From assembly GCA_007859835.1 (NCBI GenBank), contig SJPJ01000001.1:8160329-8224328 (forward strand): 64,000 bases of DNA. Direction: 5' to 3'. A program made the translations under genes and the position numbers. Shown here in pieces: positions 26,326 through 36,298 of this stretch (positions are counted from its first letter, which is position 1; each line of letters begins with the position of its first letter). This DNA is from Novipirellula herctigrandis. Its GTDB lineage: Bacteria > Planctomycetota > Planctomycetia > Pirellulales > Pirellulaceae. The notes below the pieces were generated by a model. That model worked only from the letters and a program-made list of their open reading frames with translations, was not told the origin of the DNA and did not search any database.

Positions 26326-29300
26326 ATCGTTCGCTCGCGAGAGCGAACGCGGATTGAAACAAATTCCCACCCTTGTTCGATTAACTCTTTTTATCGTTCG
26401 CTCGCGAGAGCGAACGCGGATTGAAACGAAATCCCCTGCACATCCGCCACCGTAGCCGGTGATCGTTCGCTCGCGAGAGCGAACGCGGATTGAAACAAGC
26501 GAATTGGCCGCACAGATTGACGCGATCGTATCGTTCGCTCGCGAGAGCGAACGCGGATTGAAACGGAGTGCCACCAATACAACAAATTGTCGGATCGCAT
26601 CGTTCGCTCGCGAGAGCGAACGCGGATTGAAACTGCTTCAACAGCACTTCGACTGTCTTCACGTCTTATCGTTCGCTCGCGAGAGCGAACGCGGATTGAA
26701 ACTAATCAGCCAGACTTTCTCGCTGAAGTTTTCTGCATCGTTCGCTCGCGAGAGCGAACGCGGATTGAAACAGACATCGTCAGAGCTGAAATCGAAACGC
26801 AGGTATCGTTCGCTCGCGAGAGCGAACGCGGATTGAAACTCGGTCAACTTTGCATCTTTAACTTTCACCATTATCGTTCGCTCGCGAGAGCGAACGCGGA
26901 TTGAAACAATCGCTCCGTAATTGTGGTCGCTTCCGATCGTATCGTTCGCTCGCGAGAGCGAACGCGGATTGAAACAAAACTTCGTGACTGTACGTGTGAC
27001 TGCCGAACTATCGTTCGCTCGCGAGAGCGAACGCGGATTGAAACGAGTAGCATGATTTCGTGTGACACTCGCCAATAAATCGTTCGCTCGCGAGAGCGAA
27101 CGCGGATTGAAACTGTGCGACTCAGTCTCACCGATGCGTTCTCAATATCGTTCGCTCGCGAGAGCGAACGCGGATTGAAACACGAATCAGCGTCTTAATC
27201 GTCTCGTCTGCGTATATCGTTCGCTCGCGAGAGCGAACGCGGATTGAAACGGTGCAATCACTTGGTGAGAATGTTTTCTTGATATCGTTCGCTCGCGAGA
27301 GCGAACGCGGATTGAAACAGTCCAATCAGATCGTTTTCCTTGTCATGAACCAAATCGTTCGCTCGCGAGAGCGAACGCGGATTGAAACACAATCCCACTA
27401 AGATCCACCCCCGACGTCTCGCACATCGTTCGCTCGCGAGAGCGAACGCGGATTGAAACATTCGATTAGCTTTTTGCCGGTTCGTGTCTCTTCATCGTTC
27501 GCTCGCGAGAGCGAACGCGGATTGAAACATTGCTGACATAGATGATCACATCGGGGGTGAAATCGTTCGCTCGCGAGAGCGAACGCGGATTGAAACAGTC
27601 CAATCAGATCGTTTTCCTTGTCATGAACCATCGTTCGCTCGCGAGAGCGAACGCGGATTGAAACACGATAACAATTTCGCGGTGCGTTGGCTGTTGGATA
27701 TCGTTCGCTCGCGAGAGCGAACGCGGATTGAAACGTCCTGGAATGTGTCGGAGGTTGCTACGGGCGGATCGTTCGCTCGCGAGAGCGAACGCGGATTGAA
27801 ACGACGATTTGCGGATTTTTCAGTAGCCAAAGGTATCGTTCGCTCGCGAGAGCGAACGCGGATTGAAACGCCTAATGACTCGAAAGCGTTGTTGTTGCGT
27901 CGATCGTTCGCTCGCGAGAGCGAACGCGGATTGAAACTGAACCAGTGCGTGTATAGTAGGTGTGGTCGTTATCGTTCGCTCGCGAGAGCGAACGCGGATT
28001 GAAACGTAGATGTTGGACAATTCACCAACTTCATTTCCGATCGTTCGCTCGCGAGAGCGAACGCGGATTGAAACGACAACTTACTCAGTTATGCAGCGGG
28101 TTTGACCATCGTTCGCTCGCGAGAGCGAACGCGGATTGAAACATTTGTAAGTCGTCTATCATCTACTAATTCTCCATCGTTCGCTCGCGAGAGCGAACGC
28201 GGATTGAAACGGAGTGGAACGGCGATAAATGCAAGATGGTCTACGATCGTTCGCTCGCGAGAGCGAACGCGGATTGAAACTTCATTCATTACGCGCCGCC
28301 GACGTGGTCGACGATCGTTCGCTCGCGAGAGCGAACGCGGATTGAAACTCGCCAATGTCGAGAACGCGACTGGCGACGACTTATCGTTCGCTCGCGAGAG
28401 CGAACGCGGATTGAAACCGTGATGCAGCCGGCAAAGCATTCGGCGTTTCTATCGTTCGCTCGCGAGAGCGAACGCGGATTGAAACGTGACCCCATTGGAT
28501 GCAGCCTAATGACCCGAAAATCGTTCGCTCGCGAGAGCGAACGCGGATTGAAACGCCTAATTGCTCGTTTCCCGATTGTCCGGCAATCATCGTTCGCTCG
28601 CGAGAGCGAACGCGGATTGAAACACGTCGATCGAATCTATGGCTTGGCAGACTTTACATCGTTCGCTCGCGAGAGCGAACGCGGATTGAAACCACGGCCG
28701 GGTTCGCGGCGACAATCGAGGAAATCTATCGTTCGCTCGCGAGAGCGAACGCGGATTGAAACGACAGGGTAGCTTCGGTTTACAACCAGATGATTTCATC
28801 GTTCGCTCGCGAGAGCGAACGCGGATTGAAACTTGTTCATGTCGCTGTAACTACTCATTTTTCACATCGTTCGCTCGCGAGAGCGAACGCGGATTGAAAC
28901 CGAACGATGATACTTGCGGAGCAATCGAGCCATAATCGTTCGCTCGCGAGAGCGAACGCGGATTGAAACTGCTCACGTGCATTCGCTTGGTTATCGATTT
29001 TGGATCGTTCGCTCGCGAGAGCGAACGCGGATTGAAACATCGGTGTCACCGGAAAGACTTCGCTGACCCGAAATCGTTCGCTCGCGAGAGCGAACGCGGA
29101 TTGAAACAGCGAGTGCAACACCTAGGGGGCCGGTTGCGAATATCGTTCGCTCGCGAGAGCGAACGCGGATTGAAACCGCAAAACGATGGCAAGATGAAAA
29201 CATAAGCAAGATCGTTCGCTCGCGAGAGCGAACGCGGATTGAAACTCTTAGTGGACAGGGTTTTACTATGGGACAAAAGGATCGTTCGCTCGCGAGAGCG

Positions 29301-29655
29301 AACGCGGATTGAAACAGCCCAATGAGATCGTTTTCCTTGTCGTGAACCATCGTTCGCTCGCGAGAGCGAACGCGGATTGAAACATCAAAAGCTCTAGACA
29401 TCGACCGCGAATCAAAATCGTTCGCTCGCGAGAGCGAACGCGGATTGAAACAGTCTGCAACGCTTCGTCGATCGCGTCGGCAAGATCGTTCGCTCGCGAG
29501 AGCGAACGCGGATTGAAACGCGTAATCATCGATGGCAGCACCGAAGACGAATCATCGTTCGCTCGCGAGAGCGAACGCGGATTGAAACTGAGCTGGGGAC
29601 TGGTCGCAATTGCAGTTGCGATCGTTCGCTCGCGAGAGCGAACGCGGATTGAAAC
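26326..29655 (+). CRISPR. CRISPR array, 49 repeats of 35 bp, 48 spacers
   Basis: I located 49 repeats by eye. The first starts at 26326 and the last ends at 29655; all look identical, including the last. The repeat begins ATCGTTCGCTC and ends GCGGATTGAAAC; the GGATTGAAAC tail is typical of I-C repeats. It contains a perfect 9-bp inverted repeat (CGTTCGCTC / GAGCGAACG) closing on GCGA, a GNRA tetraloop. Spacers are 32-36 bp, mostly 33-34. At 35 bp the repeat is longer than the usual ~32 bp of I-C. Spacers 27319-27353 and 27597-27629 match over 33 bases and 29316-29348 is a close variant. Orientation agrees with the cas operon. Frames reading through repeats ('RSRERTRIE', 'NPRSLSRAND') are not genes. 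Confidence 0.98.
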
Positions 29656-30030
29656 TCACTTCCATGGTATCGTAAATTTGGCACTTGTGCGTAGTGCTAG
29701 CTTGGCTGTTCTTCGCGACGCAGGACACAATGTGGTTGCCTCCGCCCTTCGGACCTTCGCCACAATTCAATCGATCTACTGGAACTTCTGTTTAGAATGA
29801 AAAACTTGTTGATCTAGAGAGGGGGCTCGATTGCTTGTACCGCTGGTTGGGGCAGTGTCTAATATCCAGGGGAGTGAATTGAATCGCTGCAATGAACTCT
29901 TGCCCTACAATTGCGCCGCTTCGGAATGCCAGGCGGCGTCCGCTTCCCGCTTAAGGGTTCGTTTGCGAACGCCCAACTTGAAGCTTCCCACCCACAACAT
30001 CCCACCGACGATCGATAAAGGCAGCAAGCG
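29656..30030. other. Array trailer and intergenic region; no gene seen
   Basis: 375 bp from the last repeat to the glycoside hydrolase start. No degenerate repeats, cas fragments or recognisable frames. GGCAGC precedes the ATG at 30031 as a weak ribosome-binding site. Confidence 0.5.
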
Positions 30031-32631
30031 ATGATTCGTAAGATTATGTTTGTAGCATTGGCAGTTCTTTTGACTGCGGCTTCAACGGGTTACGGACAGG
30101 TTACACCCGCTACGGACGGCTGGTTTGTATTCGATGTGCCTGCGTTGGCCGTGCCGGACGGAGGGCTTGCCGATCTTTCTTACCTGAATTCGGGTGGGAT
30201 CCCGGATACGGGTTTTGTCAGCGTTCGGGACGGACACTTTGTGGATGCCGAGGGCCAACGGTTGCGGTTGTTTGGTACGAACGTGACCGGCGATAGCTGT
30301 TTCCCGGACCAAGGCGATGCAGCGTTGCTTGCTCGTCGGTTGCGGCAATATGGTTTCAATTGTTTGCGGCTACATTTTATGGACCACTCTTGGAGCGGTT
30401 CGAGCCGCGATAGTTTGTGGGACGATCCCGATACCGGCAAACTTTCCCAACCGAGCCTGGCCAAACTGGATCGACTGATTGCCGAGTGCGCCGCCAATGG
30501 AATCTATTTGAATCTGAATTTGCATGTCGGTCGCGAATACCCAGGGCAACCAACCGTGGCTGGTAGCCGAGCATTCCGGTACAGCAAGAATTTGGATCGT
30601 TGGCACGAACCATACATTCGCCAAATGGAAGCGTTTTGCCGTGACCTATTGGGCCATGTAAATCCCCACACCCAACGGCGGTACGCCGATGAACCGACGA
30701 TCGCTTGTGTTGAGATCAACAACGAGAATACGATGATCCGTGACGAGCTATCGGATCTGAGACGATTGCCTGAGCCGTTGATTGGTGATTTGCAGCAGCA
30801 GTGGACTAATTGGTTGCACAAAACCTACGGCTCGACCGAGGCATTACGCAAAGCATGGGATGCCGACGTTGTGCCGCTGGGCGACGAGCAGTTTACCAAC
30901 ACAGACGCATGGCAGGCACAGAACGCGGGTGGAGCAGAATCGACGTTAGAAAAGGACAACTCGCGATTGACCTGGACCGCTACACAAAGTGGCAGCGAGG
31001 ATTGGAATTTGCAGCTGCAATACAAGGATTTGCAACTGGACCCTGGCCGATACACGTTGACGTTTCGGGCCCGCAGTCGTGACTCCCTTCGTGTTAGCGT
31101 CAACGTTATGCTTGACGCGGTACCTTACGGCAACGTCGGACTTCATGAGACGATCGAGCTTTCGCCGAATTGGCAATCATTTACGTTTTCAGGACCGATC
31201 AAAGCGGCGTCGGCCCCCGGCAAGCTGCGGTTGAACATTTCGTTGCGAAACAAAACGGGCCAAGTAGAATTGGATAACGTCCGTTTGCGACCGGGAGGTG
31301 GCCAGGGGTTGATGGAGTCCGACAGTTTGGAAGACGGCGTTGGACTACCTGCGGAAACCGCCGTCGCCGCAGTGCGGTTGGATTGGATGGCGTTTCTAAT
31401 TGACACGGAAATGGCGACGACGAAGCGAATCGTGCAATTGTTGAAAGATGAAATCGGATGCAAGATGGCGGTGGCCGACACGCAGGTGTCTTACGGTGGC
31501 GTTGCGGGGGTGCTGCGTGAATCAACATTGTCCGATTACGTCGACATTCATGGCTATTGGCAACATCCATCGTACACGCGCAACGACGCTGGCCACGTAA
31601 CATCGTTTCGAATTGCGAACACTAGCCAAGTAGCCGACGCCGACGGCGGAACTTTGGCTCGGATGGGAGTCTATCGGATCGCGGGGCGTCCCTTTAGCAT
31701 TTCCGAATACAACACGCCGGCGCCCAACGACCATGGCGCGGAACTGCTTCCGCTGTTTACGGCGGTTGCCAGCATGCAGGATTGGGATGCGTTCTACAGC
31801 TACACTTATCGTGATTTTGGAAAGGACTATGCGAACACGTTCATGCGGAGTTACTTTCATTTGATCGGTCGCGCCAATGTGTTGGTTCATGCCCCGGCCT
31901 GCTCACTTGCTTTCCGCAAAGGATTAATTGCGACGTCCGCCGATGGCGCCGAATGTCGGATTCCCGTTGACCAAGTGCCACCGTTGACGTTTCAAGCCGG
32001 AACAGTGGAGGACGTTTGGCGCAGCCAAGGCGGTGACCCTGCGGCGGTGTGGCAGCGAAAGGTAACCGTGGACCTCGTCCAGTCGGGTGAGGACGCGACG
32101 CTGAGTGGAGATGCCAGCGTATCGCCGGGAGTTCGGCTTAGTGACACGAACCAAATTCGATGGAATCCGAACGATCCCGACGGATCTTGGTTCTCGTTAG
32201 ACGCTCCGGCAGTCCGTTTTTTGATTGGACATGTCGGCGGACGAACGTTTGATGTTGGCGACGTTCAGTTTGCGGTGCATGACCGGGATTGGCCTGGCGA
32301 TGTGCCGGCCTACGCATGCATTTCGCTTGTCGCGCTGGACGGCAAACCGCTGGCCGAAAGTCAGCGAATGTTGTTGGCGGCGTCGGCACGCTGCGAGAAC
32401 AGCGAAATGCCGTGGAACGAAGATCGTACTGGTTTCACCTCTAACAATTGGGGGCAATCTCCGACGGTCAGCGAAGGTGTTCCCTTGGACCTGACCGTTC
32501 CCGGTGGCCCCGTCCGAGCGTGGCGACTAACTGCGGATGCGCGAAAAGCAGAAGAATTGCCGCTGAATAATGGCATCATGCAACTGCGCCCCGAGCACGA
32601 GACGCTTTGGGTATTCTTAACGCGGCAATGA
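30031..32631 (+). CDS. Secreted glycoside hydrolase of clan GH-A (GH5-like) with C-terminal modules
   Basis: 866 residues with a signal peptide ('MIRKIMFVALAVLLTAASTG', cleavage near 'YGQ'). The barrel starts 'GHFVDAEGQRLRLFGTNVTG' and 'YGFNCLRLHFMDHSW', typical of cellulase-like GH5 relatives. The acid/base Glu is probably in 'IACVEINNENTM' and the nucleophile Glu in 'RPFSISEYNTPAPND'; 'YSYTYRDF' then resembles the final barrel strand. A carbohydrate-binding-like beta domain is inserted at ~290-420 ('YTLTFRARSRDSLRVSVNVM', 'LRLNISLRNKTGQVELDNV'). A C-terminal beta region (~640-866) is unassigned. It most likely cleaves plant or algal polysaccharide outside the cytoplasm. Substrate unknown. 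Confidence 0.8.
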   Translation: MIRKIMFVALAVLLTAASTGYGQVTPATDGWFVFDVPALAVPDGGLADLSYLNSGGIPDTGFVSVRDGHFVDAEGQRLRLFGTNVTGDSCFPDQGDAALLARRLRQYGFNCLRLHFMDHSWSGSSRDSLWDDPDTGKLSQPSLAKLDRLIAECAANGIYLNLNLHVGREYPGQPTVAGSRAFRYSKNLDRWHEPYIRQMEAFCRDLLGHVNPHTQRRYADEPTIACVEINNENTMIRDELSDLRRLPEPLIGDLQQQWTNWLHKTYGSTEALRKAWDADVVPLGDEQFTNTDAWQAQNAGGAESTLEKDNSRLTWTATQSGSEDWNLQLQYKDLQLDPGRYTLTFRARSRDSLRVSVNVMLDAVPYGNVGLHETIELSPNWQSFTFSGPIKAASAPGKLRLNISLRNKTGQVELDNVRLRPGGGQGLMESDSLEDGVGLPAETAVAAVRLDWMAFLIDTEMATTKRIVQLLKDEIGCKMAVADTQVSYGGVAGVLRESTLSDYVDIHGYWQHPSYTRNDAGHVTSFRIANTSQVADADGGTLARMGVYRIAGRPFSISEYNTPAPNDHGAELLPLFTAVASMQDWDAFYSYTYRDFGKDYANTFMRSYFHLIGRANVLVHAPACSLAFRKGLIATSADGAECRIPVDQVPPLTFQAGTVEDVWRSQGGDPAAVWQRKVTVDLVQSGEDATLSGDASVSPGVRLSDTNQIRWNPNDPDGSWFSLDAPAVRFLIGHVGGRTFDVGDVQFAVHDRDWPGDVPAYACISLVALDGKPLAESQRMLLAASARCENSEMPWNEDRTGFTSNNWGQSPTVSEGVPLDLTVPGGPVRAWRLTADARKAEELPLNNGIMQLRPEHETLWVFLTRQ

Positions 32632-33382
32632 TTTGATGTTTACGATCCTTGGCAATCGAACTTGTTCGACGCTCGGATATTCAACCCCGGCTGAAGCATT
32701 TAGTGGATCCTTTTTGATGAACGAGTCGATCCATCATCGTGATTGACTTCGTATCTTTGATCTTTCTTCGGCAGTGGGAAACAGGGGTGCCATGGAATTG
32801 CAGTAGCGATGCTGCGGCGAAGCAAAGGCGAAGGGGGCATTTGTGGGAAGCGTGCCTATTGGCCATGCTTTTCCGTGGTGGCGAACAAGCACAGGCAAAT
32901 GGTCGAGGGCGAGCAGTTGGCATTCGGCCCAAGCGGAAGAGGTCGAATGGGTCGTTTTCCAATCGGTGGTGAAGCGTTCTGAAAAATGCGTACAGCCGTC
33001 TGGATGGATAGAGACGGAGTTCTGGCGTCGCATTGCTTTGACTAAGTGCATCCTAAGTGCACCCTCCGTGCGGCCAACTTCATTGGGGCGCTTTGTTGTT
33101 GGCATTGGCGAGGCTTCTACAAATGAAACTTTTTTGTCGAGAACGGACGCGAAATGGTCTGGTTGGCGAAAAACGCCACCCTTCTACTTTTCCTGTTGGG
33201 GAAGAACGCCCCCTTCCACGCATTCTTGCTCTTGTTGATACCCGTTGTTCCGTTTTTTTCAACACGTGGGCGCTCCAAATTCAGTTTGCCGATACACTCG
33301 TCATCAAGCTACATTACTACTGCGAGCGTCACACACCACTACTGCGAGCGTCACGCACAGGCACTCATTCATCGCCCTTTCC
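32632..33382. other. Intergenic; no gene recognised
   Basis: About 750 bp before PEP carboxylase. Open frames on both strands lack family resemblance. A 16-base direct repeat (CTACTGCGAGCGTCAC) occurs near 33314 and 33337. The upstream part of the carboxylase reading frame (33245-33382) is counted here because it does not look like carboxylase sequence. Confidence 0.4.
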
Positions 33383-36226
33383 TTGGATCGCGCAGCCAGC
33401 GGGTCCCGAGAGTATTCAGCAGAGATAGAAGAATTGATCAACAAGCACGAAGATAAACTACGAAATGAGATCTCGTTTTTAGGAACCATGCTGGGCGAAA
33501 CGGTTCGTCGCATCGCGGGGGGCGCAGCGCTTGAGAAGCTAGAGAATCTGCGGCGGCTGTCTTGGAATCGCAGAACGGGATCTTCGGATGCCGAGCAGCA
33601 AATGCGTGACCAGATCGCTTCGTTTGACCATGACACGCTTCGCGTGGTGATTCGCGGCTTCAGCGTGTTTTTGGATCTGTTGAATCTGGCCGAAGACCGC
33701 CAACGTGTGCGTGTGTTGCGAGAGCGTTCGCGTGAAATCTACCCCGAAGCTCGTGCTGAATCGGTTTGGCAAGCGATCTTACAGCTCAAATCGCTTGGCA
33801 AGTCATCCGAGGATATGCAGAGCTTACTCGATCATTTGCAAGTCGAGTTGGTATTTACTGCACACCCAACCGAAGCGAAGCGTCGCAGTGTACGTCACAA
33901 GCTTCGTCGGATGCGAGAATTGTTGTCCGAGCACGACCAAGATCAATTGCCGACCGAGCGTACGCGAACCGAGCGTCAACTTCGCTCTGAAATTGCAAAA
34001 TTGTGGCAAACGGATTTTATTCGGCCGTGGCGTCCCTCGGTGATGCAAGAGGTCGGACGCGGTTTGTCATTCAAGCCAGTGTTATGGGACGAAATTCCGA
34101 AGCTACTGCAAGAACTGCGCAAGGCGTTGTCGTTCAGCTACGACGACACCGTGAAACTAACGCATCCCTGTTTGACGTTTGGTTCTTGGATCGGTGGCGA
34201 CCGCGACGGGCATCCCGGTGTAACGTCGGACGTCACGCAACAGACATTTACTTGGCTTCGACATGCTGCGATTGATTTCCATCTAGCGACTTGCCAGGAT
34301 TTGTTTGACTCGCTCAGTTTATCGCAGCGTCAAGTCAAATTTTCACCTTCATTGTTGAACGCGATCGATAATGCATGTGAGCGTTGGCCTCATTTGAAGC
34401 AGACACTCGCTGAGATTCCGCCGGATGAGCTTTGTCGGCGCTGGATCGCTGTGATTCATTGGCGGCTTAATCAAACAAAAGCCATTTCGCTCGAGGACGG
34501 GTCGATTCGCGGGTCGATTCGCGGGTCGAATAGCGAATTGGCCGAGAATGGTACTTACAATCGGCCAGCCGATTTGTCGCTCGATTTGGATATCTTGCTA
34601 GATGCGATCAGTCATTGTCCAAGCGGCATATTTATTGCTGATGAAGTTCGCACATGGCATGATCGTATTGAAGCATTCGGATTCCATTTGGCGAAATTGG
34701 ACGTCCGTCAGGATTCGCGTCAGTACTTCGAAGTCATGAACGAGATTTTCCGAGCGAGTGGAATCTGTGAAGAACCAGAAAAACTGAACGAGAACGATCG
34801 ACTGAATCTCATCGTTGCGACGTTGGGACAAAACGTTGAGTTGAAATCGAATGAACTTACCGACAATACGGTCGAATCGCTCAATCTATTCACACTTCTG
34901 CATCGCGTCGTAAAGACATTTGGTAAAGACGCCGTTGGCGGCCACGTGATTAGTATGACGCGTTGTCCGAGTGACGTGTTGACGGTGTTGTGGCTATGGC
35001 GACATACCGCGCCCGATCCAGCGGAAGAGGATGGCGACGATACCGAATATTGCCTTCCGATCGTGCCGCTATTCGAGACCATTGATGACTTGCAGAACGC
35101 GTCGGATATTTTGTCAGGCATGTTTGGTGTCACAGCGTACCGAGATTTGTTACGGCAACAGTCGGACCGCCAAATGGTAATGCTTGGGTATAGCGACAGC
35201 ACCAAGGACGGCGGTTACTTATCGGCATGTTGGTCGCTTCAACGTGCTCAGGTGCAATTAGTCGCTCGCGCGAAGCAGGACGGCGTTGGGTTAACCTTTT
35301 TCCACGGTCGTGGCGGTTCGCTTGGGCGTGGTGGGGGACCGACTGCTCGCAGTATTCTGTCTTTACCTGCGGGGACATTCGACGGAGCGTTGCGATTGAC
35401 CGAGCAAGGCGAAGTGTTGGCGGATCGGTACGATGATGAAGCGATCGCACATCGACATTTAGAGCAAGTGCTGTGGTCCGCGTTGATGGCAACGGGGCGA
35501 CAAGCGCACGGCGAACAAAAGCAGTGGAGCGAGACGATGAATCGGCTCGCGGAGATGTCGTATAACCAATATCGAAAATTGGTCGAACGGCCTGGTTTTG
35601 TGGATTTCTTTCGCCGCGCGACTCCGATTTCCGGGATTGAACAATTGCCGATTGGATCGCGACCGTCACGCCGCCGCGGTGGAAACAGCCTAAGTGATTT
35701 GAGAGCGATTCCTTGGGTATTTTCGTGGACACAGTGTCGGTTGCTGATTCCTGCATGGTACGGACTCGGTTCGGCAATACTCGAATTGAGTCGTGAAGAT
35801 GGATGTCATGAAACGTTACAAGCAATGTATCATGAGTGGCCATTTTTCCGAGCAACGATCGACAACGCCGAATTGGCACTTGCAAAAACGGATCTTGGAA
35901 TTGCCAAACATTATGCAGAGTTGGCCAGCGATGATGAGTCGTTGGAAAAAATTTCGACGATGATTTACGACGAGTTCAATCGCGCCAGCGAAGCCGTCCT
36001 GTCACTCTCCGGAAATAAGGAATTGCTCGATGGAGTGCCGTGGTTGAAAGAATCCATTCGTGTTCGAAATCGCTACATTGACCCTTTGAACTTGATCCAA
36101 GTTGAACTTCTTCGTCGGTCAAAAGAGTTCAGCGAGGATGACACCAGCGAAGATGCGGAAGAGATCCGACATTTGACCCGTTTGACAATCAATGGACTCG
36201 TGTCCGGTATGCGGACCAGCGGTTGA
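33383..36226 (+). CDS. ppc: Phosphoenolpyruvate carboxylase
   Basis: Cytosolic enzyme making oxaloacetate from PEP and bicarbonate, refilling the TCA cycle. Active-site marks: 'ELVFTAHPTEAKRRSVRHKL' (catalytic His), 'FGSWIGGDRDGHPGVTSD', 'MLGYSDSTKDGGYLSACWSL' (Lys/Asp site), 'TFFHGRGGSLGRGGGPTARS' and 'LRLTEQGEVLADRY', plus 'WVFSWTQCRLLIPAWYGLGS'. About 947 residues from TTG 33383; the frame opens at 33245, but its first ~45 residues are not family-like. TTG 33435 or ATG 33488 (AGGA upstream) are alternatives, though the last would cut the 'LRNEISFLGTMLGE' helix. A slippage-like duplication gives 'GSIRGSIRGSN' in a surface loop near 34500. C-terminus '..GLVSGMRTSG' is near the usual NTG end. 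Confidence 0.95.
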   Translation: MDRAASGSREYSAEIEELINKHEDKLRNEISFLGTMLGETVRRIAGGAALEKLENLRRLSWNRRTGSSDAEQQMRDQIASFDHDTLRVVIRGFSVFLDLLNLAEDRQRVRVLRERSREIYPEARAESVWQAILQLKSLGKSSEDMQSLLDHLQVELVFTAHPTEAKRRSVRHKLRRMRELLSEHDQDQLPTERTRTERQLRSEIAKLWQTDFIRPWRPSVMQEVGRGLSFKPVLWDEIPKLLQELRKALSFSYDDTVKLTHPCLTFGSWIGGDRDGHPGVTSDVTQQTFTWLRHAAIDFHLATCQDLFDSLSLSQRQVKFSPSLLNAIDNACERWPHLKQTLAEIPPDELCRRWIAVIHWRLNQTKAISLEDGSIRGSIRGSNSELAENGTYNRPADLSLDLDILLDAISHCPSGIFIADEVRTWHDRIEAFGFHLAKLDVRQDSRQYFEVMNEIFRASGICEEPEKLNENDRLNLIVATLGQNVELKSNELTDNTVESLNLFTLLHRVVKTFGKDAVGGHVISMTRCPSDVLTVLWLWRHTAPDPAEEDGDDTEYCLPIVPLFETIDDLQNASDILSGMFGVTAYRDLLRQQSDRQMVMLGYSDSTKDGGYLSACWSLQRAQVQLVARAKQDGVGLTFFHGRGGSLGRGGGPTARSILSLPAGTFDGALRLTEQGEVLADRYDDEAIAHRHLEQVLWSALMATGRQAHGEQKQWSETMNRLAEMSYNQYRKLVERPGFVDFFRRATPISGIEQLPIGSRPSRRRGGNSLSDLRAIPWVFSWTQCRLLIPAWYGLGSAILELSREDGCHETLQAMYHEWPFFRATIDNAELALAKTDLGIAKHYAELASDDESLEKISTMIYDEFNRASEAVLSLSGNKELLDGVPWLKESIRVRNRYIDPLNLIQVELLRRSKEFSEDDTSEDAEEIRHLTRLTINGLVSGMRTSG

Positions 36227-36298
36227 TGCGCTTTGTATGGTTGTCAATTCCTTGAAATCGATTTCTAACCAACTCGTTCTCGAAATTTGGTCCCCGCG

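Noticed and set aside
26177-29800. Many open frames through the CRISPR array on both strands with repeated 'RSRERTRIE', 'NPRSLSRAND' or 'QSAFALASER'
   Set aside because: They are translations of the 35-bp repeat in different frames and follow repeat spacing, not genes.
33245-33382. N-terminal extension of PEP carboxylase from ATG 33245
   Set aside because: The first ~45 residues have no carboxylase character and include a translated direct repeat; a later start is more likely.
35130-35885. 251-codon minus-strand frame inside PEP carboxylase
   Set aside because: Antisense shadow of conserved carboxylase motifs.
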